DNA from: Deltaproteobacteria bacterium
GTDB taxonomy: Bacteria > Myxococcota_A > Polyangia > HGW-17 > SLPX01
Direction of reading: 5' to 3'
Assembly (NCBI GenBank): GCA_021162935.1
Contig: JAGGXR010000149.1
Location: 1-44,980, forward strand
Length of the DNA stretch: 44,980 nucleotides
The translations under genes and the position numbers were made by a program. Below the pieces are notes generated by a model. It had not been told where the DNA came from, did no database searches, and saw only the letters and a program-made list of their open reading frames with translations. Shown piece after piece: positions 33,654-43,100 of this stretch; positions within the stretch are counted from its first letter, which is position 1, and each line of letters starts with the position of its first letter.

Positions 33654-35128
33654 CCGTGGTCTCCTTGTTGGCCGCGATGGCGCTCTTTCCCCGCTTCGTC
33701 TCGGTGACAAGCGACCAAGCAGCAATCCATCAATATGCGCAATGGAAGGCAACGGTGAGCGCGGCCTTGAATGCCGGGCAAGGTGCGGCCGCAAAGACCT
33801 TTGCGCCCGACCACAGCTCCTGGCTCATTGTCCTGCAAAGCCTGCTCGGACTGGTCCTGCTCGTGGGACTGGCCGTGCTCCTATCTGAAAACCGTCGCCG
33901 GATCCGCTGGCGCCAGGTCCTCTATGGCCTTGGCCTGCAGGCAGTCTTTGCCCTCGTCATCCTCAATCCCATCGTCGGACGATACGCCTTTGTCGCCATC
34001 GACAGGGGCGTCGGGGCCCTGCTATCGTTTGCACAGTCCGGGATCGCCTTCGTGCTGCAGGGGACAGAGCCCCATCTTGTCACCCATGCGACTCCGGCCG
34101 GGCATTGGATCGTTGATGACGTCATCATTGGATCCGTGAGTCCTGCCATCAGGACCCTGGCCTTCTGGGTCCTACCCACCATCATCTTCTTCTCGGCGCT
34201 GCTCACCCTCCTGTATCACCTGGGCATCATGCAATGGGTCGTCCGTGGTGCAGCTCACGTCATGCAATATTTCATGAAGACATCTGGTGCCGAGACCCTG
34301 TCGTGCTCCGCCAACGTCTTCGTGGGCCAGACAGAGGCGCCCTTGCTCATCAAGCCTTATGTAGAGCAGATGACCCGAAGTGAATTGATGGCCGTCATGG
34401 TTGGTGGATTCGCGACCGTAGCCGGTGGGGTCCTGGCCGTGTATGTGACCATGTTGCGGGGCATTCCAGGAATCGCCGGGCATCTGGTCACAGCGTCCAT
34501 CATGGCCGCTCCCGGCGCGCTTGCCATCGCCAAGATCGTGGTCCCCGAGGTTGGGCAGCCGCAGACAGCGGGACAGATCCGGATGGAAGTGGAACGTCCG
34601 GATGCCAACAGCATCGAGGCCATCGCTCGTGGTGCGACCGACGGGATGTCTCTGGTGCTGAACGTCACCGCGATGCTGATCGCGTTCGTAGCCATGGTGG
34701 CCTTGCTCAACGCGCTGATGGGCGTCTTCGGCTGGGCGCTCGGGATCCCTTTGAGCCTGGACCGCGTGCTGGGCTGGACGCTCTTCCCTGTGGCGTGGGC
34801 CATGGGTGTTCCTTGGCACGAAGCTGGACGCGTGGGCCAGCTCCTCGGCAAGAAATTGGTGCTCACGGAATTACTTGCCTATGCAGACTTGAGCACCATC
34901 GAACACACGCTCACAGAGCGCACGTCGGTGATCGCCACGTATGCACTCTGTGGATTTGCGAACATCGCGTCCATCGGAATCCAAATCGGGGGAATCGGCG
35001 GAATCGCCCCGTCTCGACGCTCCGACCTTGCACGTCTGGGCTTCAAAGCCATGCTCGCAGGGGCTCTGGTGTCCTGCATCTCTGCCACTTGGGCCGGTAT
35101 TATTTTCCGCATCAACCAAGGCCTTTGA
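33650..35128 (+). CDS. Concentrative nucleoside transporter (CNT/NupC family)
   Basis: 492 residues, polytopic inner-membrane protein that imports nucleosides with H+ or Na+. The family motif SANVFVGQTEAPLLIKPYV is clear, as are the paired Nucleos_tra2-like helices (LAFWVLPTIIFFSALLTLLY) and the C-terminal GFANIASIGIQIGGIGGIAP. The N-terminal 70 residues before the first conserved helices include an extra predicted extracytoplasmic segment. Translational coupling with deoA (ATGA overlap) fits uptake feeding directly into phosphorolysis. A weak CAGC/GCTG hairpin followed by five T lies just after the stop and may be a poor terminator. Confidence 0.94.
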   Translation: MTVVSLLAAMALFPRFVSVTSDQAAIHQYAQWKATVSAALNAGQGAAAKTFAPDHSSWLIVLQSLLGLVLLVGLAVLLSENRRRIRWRQVLYGLGLQAVFALVILNPIVGRYAFVAIDRGVGALLSFAQSGIAFVLQGTEPHLVTHATPAGHWIVDDVIIGSVSPAIRTLAFWVLPTIIFFSALLTLLYHLGIMQWVVRGAAHVMQYFMKTSGAETLSCSANVFVGQTEAPLLIKPYVEQMTRSELMAVMVGGFATVAGGVLAVYVTMLRGIPGIAGHLVTASIMAAPGALAIAKIVVPEVGQPQTAGQIRMEVERPDANSIEAIARGATDGMSLVLNVTAMLIAFVAMVALLNALMGVFGWALGIPLSLDRVLGWTLFPVAWAMGVPWHEAGRVGQLLGKKLVLTELLAYADLSTIEHTLTERTSVIATYALCGFANIASIGIQIGGIGGIAPSRRSDLARLGFKAMLAGALVSCISATWAGIIFRINQGL

Positions 35129-35181
35129 CAGCTTCGTTCCGGCTGCCCTTTTTCTGACAAAGATTTTTTCATATCCGGACC

Positions 35182-35210
35182 TTGACACCCTATACAAAGT
35201 ACCGTAAGAA
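35182..35210 (+). promoter_or_regulatory. Likely promoter of the rplM-rpsI operon
   Basis: TTGACA (35182-35187), 17-nt spacer, TAAGAA (35205-35210), about 90 bp before the rplM ATG. The -35 is consensus. A leader this long could hold ribosomal protein autoregulation, but no specific structure was recognised. Confidence 0.6.
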
Positions 35211-35299
35211 TCTACCGCTAAAACGACAGGACCGAACCGTTCGATTCTGCGCGAAAAAATCGCGAGCGGTATCACGCTCCATTGAAGTGGGTGTTCGAA

Positions 35300-35746
35300 A
35301 TGCAGCGTACGTACAGTGCAAAAAATGGCGAGGTGGAACAGGTCTGGCAATTGGTCGACCTGGAGGGACAAATTCTGGGCCGCGCCGCCACCAGGGTGGC
35401 CGTCCTGCTCCGTGGCAAACACAAGCCTCAGTTTACTCCCCATGCCGACACGGGCGATTACGTCATCGCCATCAACGCCTCGAAGGTGCGTCTATCCGGC
35501 AACAAAGCCGATCAAAAGAAGTATTACCGGCACAGTGGCTACATTGGAAATCTCAAGTCTCGGACAGCCGCAGAAATGCTCGATGGACATTCAGACGAAC
35601 TGTTCCGTCTTGCTGTCCGGGGTATGCTGCCCAAAAACTCATTGGGCAGGACGCTGCTCAAAAAACTCAAGGTGTACTCAGGACCAGAGCATCCACACGC
35701 AGCCCAACAGCCACAGGTCTTTGACCTGAACGAACAAAACAAGTGA
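35300..35746 (+). CDS. rplM: 50S ribosomal protein L13 (uL13)
   Basis: 148 residues from ATG 35300; an in-frame TTG six codons earlier is less likely. Family segments: WQLVDLEGQILGRAATRVA, HADTGDYVIAINASKVRLSG, KKYYRHSGYIGNLK, AVRGMLPKNSLGRTLLKKLK and VYSGPEHPHAAQQP. An early assembly protein of the large subunit that binds 23S rRNA. It is followed after 10 bp by rpsI, the usual bacterial pairing, with its own promoter upstream. Confidence 0.98.
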   Translation: MQRTYSAKNGEVEQVWQLVDLEGQILGRAATRVAVLLRGKHKPQFTPHADTGDYVIAINASKVRLSGNKADQKKYYRHSGYIGNLKSRTAAEMLDGHSDELFRLAVRGMLPKNSLGRTLLKKLKVYSGPEHPHAAQQPQVFDLNEQNK

Positions 35747-35756
35747 GGAAAGTGTC

Positions 35757-36182
35757 ATGAACGAAGGCGCACGGGCAGCCGCGCAGGTTCCCGAGTCTGG
35801 ACGATGGCAGGCAGTTGGTCGACGAAAGTCCGCCGTGGCCAGAGTCTGGATACAACCAGGAACCGGACGTATCATCATCAACAAGCGGACCCTCGAAGAC
35901 TACTTCGACTCCGTTAAACCTAAGGCCATCGTGATGCAACCCCTTGACATCACAGGTCTCTCCGACAAGCTCGACATCCTAGTGAACGTTCGAGGCGGGG
36001 GAACCACCGGCCAGGCCGACGCCATCAGACATGGCATCAGCCGAAGCCTCATCGCCATGGATCCAGAACACAGGACCCTGCTCAAACGCCTTGGCTTCCT
36101 GCGCCGCGACGCTCGGGTCAAAGAGCGGAAGAAGTACGGCCTTCGTGGCGCACGTGCCCGATTCCAGTTCTCCAAGCGCTAG
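35757..36182 (+). CDS. rpsI: 30S ribosomal protein S9 (uS9)
   Basis: 141 residues. Segments AVGRRKSAVARVWIQPGTG, VNVRGGGTTGQADAIRHGIS, RDARVKERKKYGLRGARARF and the C-terminal FQFSKR are canonical; the C-terminal Arg contacts tRNA in the ribosomal P site. A non-conserved N-terminal extension of about 15 residues precedes the core. An AGGAAAG box precedes the ATG. Likely co-transcribed with rplM and the two following genes. Confidence 0.98.
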   Translation: MNEGARAAAQVPESGRWQAVGRRKSAVARVWIQPGTGRIIINKRTLEDYFDSVKPKAIVMQPLDITGLSDKLDILVNVRGGGTTGQADAIRHGISRSLIAMDPEHRTLLKRLGFLRRDARVKERKKYGLRGARARFQFSKR

Positions 36183-36195
36183 AGCAAAGATCCAC

Positions 36196-36696
36196 ATGAA
36201 ATTCGAACTCACGCAAGTATTCGAAACCAGTCCAGAATCCTTTTGGGCAATCTTCTTCGACGAAGCGTACAACAAGGCCCTCTTCTCGGAGGGGCTCAAG
36301 GTCATCGAGCGCACGGTGCTCGCTCTCGACGAGCAATCCGACGAGATTCGTCGCCGGGTCCGGGTCACACCGAACGAGCAGATCCCAGCAGCCGTTCAGA
36401 AACTCATCGGCGGAGACATGACCTATATCGAAGACACCGTTTGGAAAAAGGGAACCAATGAGGCGCAGGTGCGTGTGGAAATTCCAGCACAGCGACTCCA
36501 ATCCAAGTTCCGTTTCGGCTCCACGATCCGCACGGATCCTGTCGCCAACGGTCTGCGCAGAACGCTCTCCGGTGTCATTGAGGTCAAAATCGCACTCATG
36601 GGTCGGACCATCGAAAAGCATGTCTACGAAGGAATCGAGCGGAACGACGCCGCTGCAGCAGCCTTCATGAAGGACTGGCTTTCCAATCACCCATAG
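36196..36696 (+). CDS. DUF2505 (SRPBCC-like) protein
   Basis: 166 residues beginning MKFELTQVFETSPESFWAIF. DUF2505 proteins have a START/SRPBCC-like fold with a ligand pocket and no defined function. The pattern of an N-terminal strand and short helices, repeated beta strands with alternating charged/hydrophobic residues (EIRRRVRVTP, QVRVEIPAQ, GVIEVKIALMG) and a long C-terminal helix fits. Start ATG 36196 comes 13 bp after rpsI, so it is likely in the ribosomal protein operon, though nothing links it to ribosomes functionally. Confidence 0.7.
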   Translation: MKFELTQVFETSPESFWAIFFDEAYNKALFSEGLKVIERTVLALDEQSDEIRRRVRVTPNEQIPAAVQKLIGGDMTYIEDTVWKKGTNEAQVRVEIPAQRLQSKFRFGSTIRTDPVANGLRRTLSGVIEVKIALMGRTIEKHVYEGIERNDAAAAAFMKDWLSNHP

Positions 36697-36729
36697 GGGC
36701 TGCCGGGACCAGAAAGGCCTCACCCCTTC

Positions 36730-37500
36730 ATGCCGCCTCGCCCCCGTAATGCCCCGTCCGGGCAACCGATCCCCCCTGTTGGACCCGAGAATCGTTCGAA
36801 AACGACAAAGCGTTTACCCCGATATGGGCAGGACGAGTCCACCTGGCCGGCCACGCTTTTTTGTGGAATCGACGAGGCCGGCCGAGGCGCCGTTCTTGGC
36901 CCCTTGGTGATCGCAGCAGTCTTCTTGACTCGTAAAGCAGCCGATCGATTGGCCAATCTGGGGGTGACCGATTCCAAGAAAACCGGATCCGGTGATGCCG
37001 GCCGTCGCCGCAGGAACGTGCTGGCCACAGAAATTCTTCAAACGGCGTCTTCTGTTCGTGTTGCGGTCGCCGACGCAGAAGAAGTGGACGAATGGGTGAC
37101 GGGACGCAGCCTCAACGATCTGGAACGGCACCTCGTCCGAGGCCTACTGTCCGGTGCGCCGGTCGCCACGCGAATTCGTGCGGATGGCCAACGCCTGTTC
37201 GAGGCGCTCGCTCCTGAGTTTCACAACTTCTCGGCAAGCAACCACGCGGATGCAGAATTCGTGGAGGTTGCTGCGGCCTCAATCGTAGCAAAGACCGAAC
37301 GGGATCGGCGGATCGCCGAGATCCTCAGCCCCTTCGAGGCGGATTTCGGGCCCATTTCCGGCCAGGGTTATCCGAATCAGGCCACGGCACGATTCCTCCA
37401 GGCCTTCTATGGACGCCGAGGCTGCCTTCCTCCTGAAGTACGACGCTCGTGGCGTTGGCCGATCCTGGCGCAATTTCAGCAGGCGTCTCTCCCCTTCTGA
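36730..37500 (+). CDS. rnhB: Ribonuclease HII
   Basis: 256 residues. RNase HII nicks RNA in RNA-DNA hybrids and removes single ribonucleotides from DNA. The GIDEAGRGAVLGPLVIA motif (residues about 46-62) has the first catalytic Asp-Glu pair, VTDSKK follows, and VEVAAASIVAKTERDRRI carries later conserved residues; the third acidic residue is likely in SNHADAEF. The N-terminal 44 residues are a Pro/Arg-rich extension without family similarity, so the true start may be later. It converges on the DUF2085 gene with 22 bp between. Confidence 0.93.
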   Translation: MPPRPRNAPSGQPIPPVGPENRSKTTKRLPRYGQDESTWPATLFCGIDEAGRGAVLGPLVIAAVFLTRKAADRLANLGVTDSKKTGSGDAGRRRRNVLATEILQTASSVRVAVADAEEVDEWVTGRSLNDLERHLVRGLLSGAPVATRIRADGQRLFEALAPEFHNFSASNHADAEFVEVAAASIVAKTERDRRIAEILSPFEADFGPISGQGYPNQATARFLQAFYGRRGCLPPEVRRSWRWPILAQFQQASLPF

Positions 37501-37522
37501 AATCCGCTGTCTCCACAGCCGA

Positions 37523-37995
37523 TCATAGCCCACCACCAGCATCGTCCTCCGGACCAAACGCCAAACGAGACATCTCGACGAGGAGCCACACACCTGCGAC
37601 GACACCGGCAATCTCCCACAGTCCCGATTCCCGGGGATGCCTCAGGTAGGCGGGTCCCCCCAGCCCCAGGCCGAGACCCGCCAGCCCCCCTGTTGCCAAT
37701 CGAATCCAGTTCCGTCCATGGGCGAAACCCAACCGCGTCACAGACCAATCGACCAGACCCGGCACGACAAGGAGGCCCACCAAAAGCACCGGGGGCCCCC
37801 AGTCAAACGGAAAAGTCAGAGCCGCAGAGAGATGGCGGTGGGGTAGAGCCCGAGACATCGGGCACAGAGGGGAATCCGGGTCCCGCCAAGATGGATCACA
37901 TAGCAGCGGTCCCAATCGGCCCGTGCATGGTGCCCCAGCAGCATCTGCCACCAGGTTGCCGCCCGCGGATCCGGTCGACCGCCGTGTGATTTCAT
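37523..37995 (-). pseudogene. DUF2085 membrane protein gene interrupted by a frameshift
   Basis: The reading from ATG 37995 gives GRPDPRAATWWQMLLGHH and then RIPLCARCLGLYP, the Cys-rich front of DUF2085 proteins, but stops at 37816. The continuing part, FPFDWGPPVLLVGLLVVPG and two to three more hydrophobic helices, is in the -1 frame and runs open to 37523. Joining the frames near 37816-37850 yields one complete DUF2085-like protein of about 155 residues. A missing base (CCCC and CTCTCT tracts lie in this stretch) or a true disabling mutation would explain it; programmed -1 shifting is less likely. The ATG overlaps the rsmA stop as ATGA. DUF2085 function is unknown. Confidence 0.75.
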
Positions 37996-38840
37996 GGCTT
38001 GGGCTCTTCGGCGTTGCGGACCGCACAAGCAAGTCGATAAAAATCGAGAGGCGTTAGGGTCTCCGGCCTCATTCTGCCGCTCAAAAGATCGGCAACCAGC
38101 GGATCGTGAGCAAGCCGGTCCGCGAGCCCGGAAAGGGCCAAGCCCTTGGCCAGGGTCTTGCGGCGATAACTGAACAACGCTTTGGTCACCCCTTCCACAC
38201 GCAGCAGACAATCGGGGTCGAGCGCCTCTCGGCTCGGCTCGAACCGAACCACGGCGGCGTCTACCTCGGGCTTTGGGTAGAAGGACCCGGCGCGAACCCG
38301 AAACCCCGGCAGACAGCGCGCCCGAAGCTGGCAGGCAACCGAGAGCGCACCGTATTCCTTCCCGCCTGGTGACGCCAGAATCCTCCGCGCGACCTCCTGT
38401 TGGAACATGAGAACCATCCGGTGGAACGGCACGTTCTCCAGCAGCACCAGTGCGAGTTCCGAAGCACAGTAAAATGGAAGGTTGCCTGCCACGCGAACCG
38501 CTGCGTCTCCGAACGCCGCAAGAAGACGGGGATAGTCCGCCGTAACAGCGTCGCCCAGGAGCACCTCGGCGTTCTCGTGCGTGGCCAACCGACGACGGCA
38601 GACCCGCACCATGTCCTCGTCTGCGTCGATGCCGAGAACTCGACCGCTTCTGGCAGCAAGCCGCTCGGTCAGATGTCCGAGTCCCGGCCCCACCTCAATC
38701 ACCACGTCGTGTGAGGATGGGTCCAACAGGTCAACGATTTTGTCCAGGATCCCCTTGTTCACCAAGAAATTCTGACCAAATCTCCTTCGCGGTCGAAGGC
38801 CGAAGGCCCGAAGGATCTGCCTGGGGTCGTCATTGCTCAT
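37992..38840 (-). CDS. rsmA: 16S rRNA (adenine1518-N6/adenine1519-N6)-dimethyltransferase
   Basis: 282 residues. RsmA (KsgA) dimethylates two adenosines in the last hairpin of 16S rRNA during small-subunit assembly. Signatures: the N-terminal RRRFGQNFLVNKGILDKIV, the SAM-binding VIEVGPGLGHLTERLA, the GIDADED strand end, GDAVTADY, and catalytic NLPFY. The ATG (38840) overlaps by 4 bp the stop of a 60-codon ORF, and its stop overlaps the DUF2085 start, so it is translated within a coupled leftward series behind tsaD. Confidence 0.97.
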   Translation of the reverse strand: MSNDDPRQILRAFGLRPRRRFGQNFLVNKGILDKIVDLLDPSSHDVVIEVGPGLGHLTERLAARSGRVLGIDADEDMVRVCRRRLATHENAEVLLGDAVTADYPRLLAAFGDAAVRVAGNLPFYCASELALVLLENVPFHRMVLMFQQEVARRILASPGGKEYGALSVACQLRARCLPGFRVRAGSFYPKPEVDAAVVRFEPSREALDPDCLLRVEGVTKALFSYRRKTLAKGLALSGLADRLAHDPLVADLLSGRMRPETLTPLDFYRLACAVRNAEEPKP

Positions 38841-39019
38841 GAAACCAACCGTGCCGCTTGCGTCGTCACAGCAGGAACCCTCGCCGGCACATGGATACCC
38901 CTGCGCAAAACGAATTCTGACGCGGCCCTTCCCTGCAGGGGGCTCGTCCTCGCAACGTGCTCGCCCGCCCTATTGCCCATGTCGGCTTCCAGGAACAACC
39001 CAACAAGGACGCGCGTCAT
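38837..39019 (-). CDS. Small ORF of 60 codons fitted between tsaD and rsmA
   Basis: The ORF begins with an ATG overlapping the tsaD stop (ATGA at 39016-39019) and ends with a TGA overlapping the rsmA start (ATGA at 38837-38840). It encodes MTRVLVGLFLEADMGN, then a basic, Val/Ala/Arg-rich stretch ending in QAARLVS, with no recognised domain. Exact 4-nt overlaps at both ends are the usual sign of translational coupling and argue that ribosomes pass through it. It may be a real small protein, or a coupling ORF whose product does not matter. Confidence 0.5.
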   Translation of the reverse strand: MTRVLVGLFLEADMGNRAGEHVARTSPLQGRAASEFVLRRGIHVPARVPAVTTQAARLVS

Positions 39020-40074
39020 CGATACGAGCCTCTGTCACGCCCGGCGGGAAGCCACCGAGCCCGAGCATCCAAGTCGAGCGAGTCAGCCCCTTCTTCGAGA
39101 AACCGCCGGGTGCCCGCCACCGCCGTCATCACGGCATTGTCCGTGCAAAGCACCGCGTCCGGCATGGAAACCCGTAGCCCCTCAGCCCTTGCAAACGCCC
39201 CAACCCGCCCCCGAAGACGTTTGTTGGCGGCCACCCCGCCGGCGATAACAAGCTGAGAGACCCCGGTGGATCGAACCGCCTGAGTCAGTTTCGAAACCAA
39301 GACGTCCACCACTGCTTCTTCGACGCTTGCACAGATATCGGCCATTTCTGCATCCGTCCGGGGCCTGCCGTTCTTTTCCAGGTAAAGACGCACCGCGGTC
39401 TTCAAGCCGCTAAAACTCATGTCGAGTTCGCCCCTGCGCCGCAGAGCACGAGGGAAATGAACCGCTGCCGGATCGCCCTTCCGGGCTGCCCGGCTGATGG
39501 CCGGCCCCCCAGGGTAGGCAAGGCCGAGCATCTTCGCCACCTTATCGAACGCCTCTCCGGCGGCATCGTCCCTGGTCGAGCCCAACAGTTCATAATGCCC
39601 CCTCTTTCGAACCAGCAAAAGGAGTGTGTGTCCGCCGGAAACGAGCAGCGCCACATGAGGAAACGTGGGCCCGGGGTTGGTCTCGCCGCGTCCCGCTTGA
39701 ACCGCCTCGAGGTGGGCATCGAGGTGGTTGACGCCAACGATCGGAAGCCCCGTGGCCACGCAGATACCCTTGGCAGCCTGAAGACCCACCATGAGGGCAC
39801 CGACGAGGCCTGGGCCTACGGTCACTGCCACGGCGTCGAGCGCGGCAAGCCCGGTGCAAAGTTCGTCAACCTGCGTTGCCTCGGTAAGAGCCTGGCGGAT
39901 CACGGGAATTACGTTCACGAGATGGTGCCTGGACGCCAGCTCAGGCACCACTCCACCAAAGGGCCGATGAACCGCTATCTGCGACGCGATGACGTTGCTC
40001 AGGACCCGATGTCCGTCGGCCACCACGGCCGCAGCCGTCTCGTCACAGGAAGACTCTATCCCGAGAACGTACAT
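39016..40074 (-). CDS. tsaD: tRNA N6-threonylcarbamoyladenosine synthase component TsaD
   Basis: 352 residues from ATG 40074, where the conserved MYVLGIESSCDETAAAVV begins; codons further upstream lack similarity. TsaD, with TsaB and TsaE, transfers the threonylcarbamoyl group to A37 of ANN-decoding tRNAs. The metal ligands of the family are seen as VNHLDAH (His117, His121), with the ASKHA-fold loops VSGGHTLLLLV and SFSGLKTAVR, IAGGVAAN and the late LCTDNAVMTAVAG with its metal-binding Asp. The 60-codon ORF and rsmA follow with overlapping stop/start codons. The response regulator gene ends 46 bp upstream. Confidence 0.97.
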   Translation of the reverse strand: MYVLGIESSCDETAAAVVADGHRVLSNVIASQIAVHRPFGGVVPELASRHHLVNVIPVIRQALTEATQVDELCTGLAALDAVAVTVGPGLVGALMVGLQAAKGICVATGLPIVGVNHLDAHLEAVQAGRGETNPGPTFPHVALLVSGGHTLLLLVRKRGHYELLGSTRDDAAGEAFDKVAKMLGLAYPGGPAISRAARKGDPAAVHFPRALRRRGELDMSFSGLKTAVRLYLEKNGRPRTDAEMADICASVEEAVVDVLVSKLTQAVRSTGVSQLVIAGGVAANKRLRGRVGAFARAEGLRVSMPDAVLCTDNAVMTAVAGTRRFLEEGADSLDLDARARWLPAGRDRGSYR

Positions 40075-40120
40075 GTCTGCCTCGACGAGTGAATCGGGGC
40101 CCAACGGTCCCAAGGAAGGC

Positions 40121-43100
40121 TCAATGTTGATATTTCCGCGCCCACGTGCTGTACCGACACTTCGGACAGAGTTGGAGGTACCGCTGAAACTTGGCACCCG
40201 CCTCTGCCGGCTTGTGCAGACGATGGAGCACGTAGCCGACGAAGAACCACGGCGAAGGCATCTTCGGTTCCAGTGCAATGGCCTTTTCCGAATAGGCCAA
40301 CACTTTGTCCAACGCGCTGCGATCCAACGCGGACTCGGCCATCTTCTCGTAACAGCGAGCAAGCAAATGAGCCGTTTCTCCTGTCGTCACTCCCGTGGCC
40401 TCCAATTTCTGTGCGGCCTGGTGATAACGATGGTTCGACATGAGTTTTCGCGCTGCCTCGATCAGAGCCTTTGGGACCTGCCCCGAGGGAGCCTGCCGCC
40501 CGCTGGAAGCGACACCCGGCGCGGCCATGCCATTGCTGGCCCTGGCCGGCTGCACGGGGGACCCTGGTCGCGAAGGTGCCGTGTCGGCTGCCGACGGCGG
40601 CCCACCCTGTCTGGGCGCGCCTGCCATGGCCGCAGGTTCCAAGCTCGCAGGCGCGGGCCTGGGGCCCTGCGGAGACATCGCCGGCGCAGTTGGCTGCGCG
40701 GACGCGCGAAGGGCTGCCCCCGAAGGAAGATCTTGGGAATTTTCCACTCGCGGGGTGTCGCCATATACGTTCTTGTCCGGAGTCCGGTAGTACGCATCCA
40801 ATCGCGTATACGCGTAGAACCCGGCCAAACCAAAAATCACCAGAACCACCACCCCGAGTCCAACGTAATAGCCGGCCCCTCTGGGTCGCCTGTCCACGTC
40901 CTCCAGGTCAGAAAAATCATCCAGGTTCTCCTCGCTCTCTGCTCCTGAAAAAAAGGAGGCCTCTGTTCCTTCCCGGCCTGGATGCCCTGTCTGAGACGGA
41001 GACACATTCGTATCGTTCATCCGCCCTGCAGCAGCCTCCTCAGGCCCGGGATCCTCCGAAGCTTGAGTTGCGGGCACCCCTGACGAACCCTCAGACCGAG
41101 AGGTTTGTTGCGCTGCCGCCTGCCGCGGTCCATCGTCGTGATGCACGAGATCCTCAACGTTTACCTCTGCCGAGAATGCCTCGTCGTCCACCAACACCGA
41201 GACCGAAGCGGAACCCGCCGACTCATCGGCGGCACCCACGGCGGCGGAGCGTTCGTCTCCCGACGCGTCAGCAATGCCGTGATCGGACCCTGAGATCGGC
41301 GCGTCAGCGTCCAGGATTTCCCTGGAGACCACCACAGCGCCCGAAGCCAACATCGCCCCGCCTTGGGCGCCTGTTGGCTGTTGTAACTCGCCCGAAGCGC
41401 TTGCATGTAAATTATCCACCTCCGCAGCCAACCCGGAATCGATCAGGACCTTGGAAGAAGGCCCTGCGTGCCTCTCGGAAAGAGCTTCCCCTTCGAGGGC
41501 TCCCGCTACAATGCCAGCCCCTGGAGGAGCCACGTCCCCGTCGACTGGGCCGCTCCCGGAACGTCCCACATCCGCCTTTCCTGGTGGAAGGACAAGGGGC
41601 GGAACCGATAGGAGCGGCTCCTTGCCCTCGTCTTTCTCGGAAGATGCCTCAGGATGGTTTTGTGAAGCCCGCACCACAGTGGGGGTACCAGGAGCGGTGT
41701 CATCCCGCCAGGAGTCCTGTTCCGGCTGCGTATTCCGCAACCCCTCTTTTCCCCAAGAGGACTGCGCAAAATCGTCAGGAGGCACCTTCTTGACGGATTT
41801 CACCGGAACCTTCTGAAGAGGAATCCGGCCCAACGCATGCCCGTCTGCCTCACCACCATCTGCAGATTCCGTCTGTCTTTCTTCAACTCCGGCAGACTCT
41901 CCGACGCCCGCAACAGGCGCTTTCGGAGCCTCGTTTCGCGCGGCATGTGGGTCCAAAGCCCCCGCCGCTGTGTGGGCTGCTACCCCCTCGCGTTGCGCGG
42001 CCTGGGAGTTCGATATGTTCGCCTCTGCCGATTCAGGAGCCCCGTCCACCGCCGAAGAAGCACCCCGGATCTCTCCAGCAGCGCCTTCTGCCGCCTCGCG
42101 GTTCTTTCCTACCGACGGCCGATCCGAGACATCCTCAAACATAGTTTCGCGCGCCGGATCTGCGGGAGCAGGGAGAGCATCCCCTGTTCCTGCGCCAAAC
42201 GCAGCTTCGGGTGTTCGCGGCGACAATGCCGGATCAATCACTGCAGACGCCTCCAGATCGCCATCGACAGCACCCTTCGCAGCACCAATCCCTCTCTTCG
42301 TGTTTCGTCGACGACGCCCGGACGAGCCCTTTGTGTCAGAATCGCTGGCCTTCGCCGCCTCGCCAGACGAGGACTCATCAAGCCAACCGTTCAGCGCCGG
42401 CCCTTCCATGGAAGGGCCATCCACCGGCCGAGTCTGGGAAACGTCATAAATGAGCCCCTCGAAATACAACTTGCTAATGATATTGAGCGCCTCAATGTCA
42501 TCGAATTCGCAATCGTCCACCACGCGCATCAGGGATCGGCGTCCATCGAACAGTTTCAGCACTGAATTGATCTCATCCGGAATCTCACTGAGGCGATCCG
42601 CCAACTCACGATAGTCCACCTCGAACACGGCATCCAGAGGAGGAAGTTGCTCAAGCATTCTCCCCCATTCATCCACACGGCGCATGCCCTCCATCAGGAG
42701 CGCCTGCGTGGACAGAGACACGGCGTCCTTACGGTGGATGGGACGAAACTCCACCTGGAAACGGCCGTCAGACCAGGTCAGGAGCCGAAACACCGCATGC
42801 TGTGCCTGGAGCCGCGCCAGCTCTGCGTCGATCACCTTACCGTTCCGGAAATAGATGGCGCCCCGGTACCCCGCATCCCCTTGGAATTGGATGGCGCCCG
42901 TTTTCCGACCAATCTCGATGGTCTGGATGAGATCCACAACGGTCATATCCGACAAGGACCCCTCGAATCGCGTACGCGAATCGCGCTGCTCAAGGGTTTC
43001 CCGGTCTTTCCTTTGGAGAAGGATCTTCACCCGCGTGATGATTTCCTTGATATAGATCGGCTTCGTCAGATAGTCTTCGACGCCTAGTTCGAGCCCTTTG

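Noticed and set aside
35100-35170. Rho-independent terminator after the nucleoside transporter
   Set aside because: The CAGC/GCTG stem is only 4 bp before a short T run, too weak to call as a terminator feature.
41405-41413. TTATCCACC resembling a DnaA box
   Set aside because: Single imperfect copy inside the response regulator coding region, with no cluster nearby.
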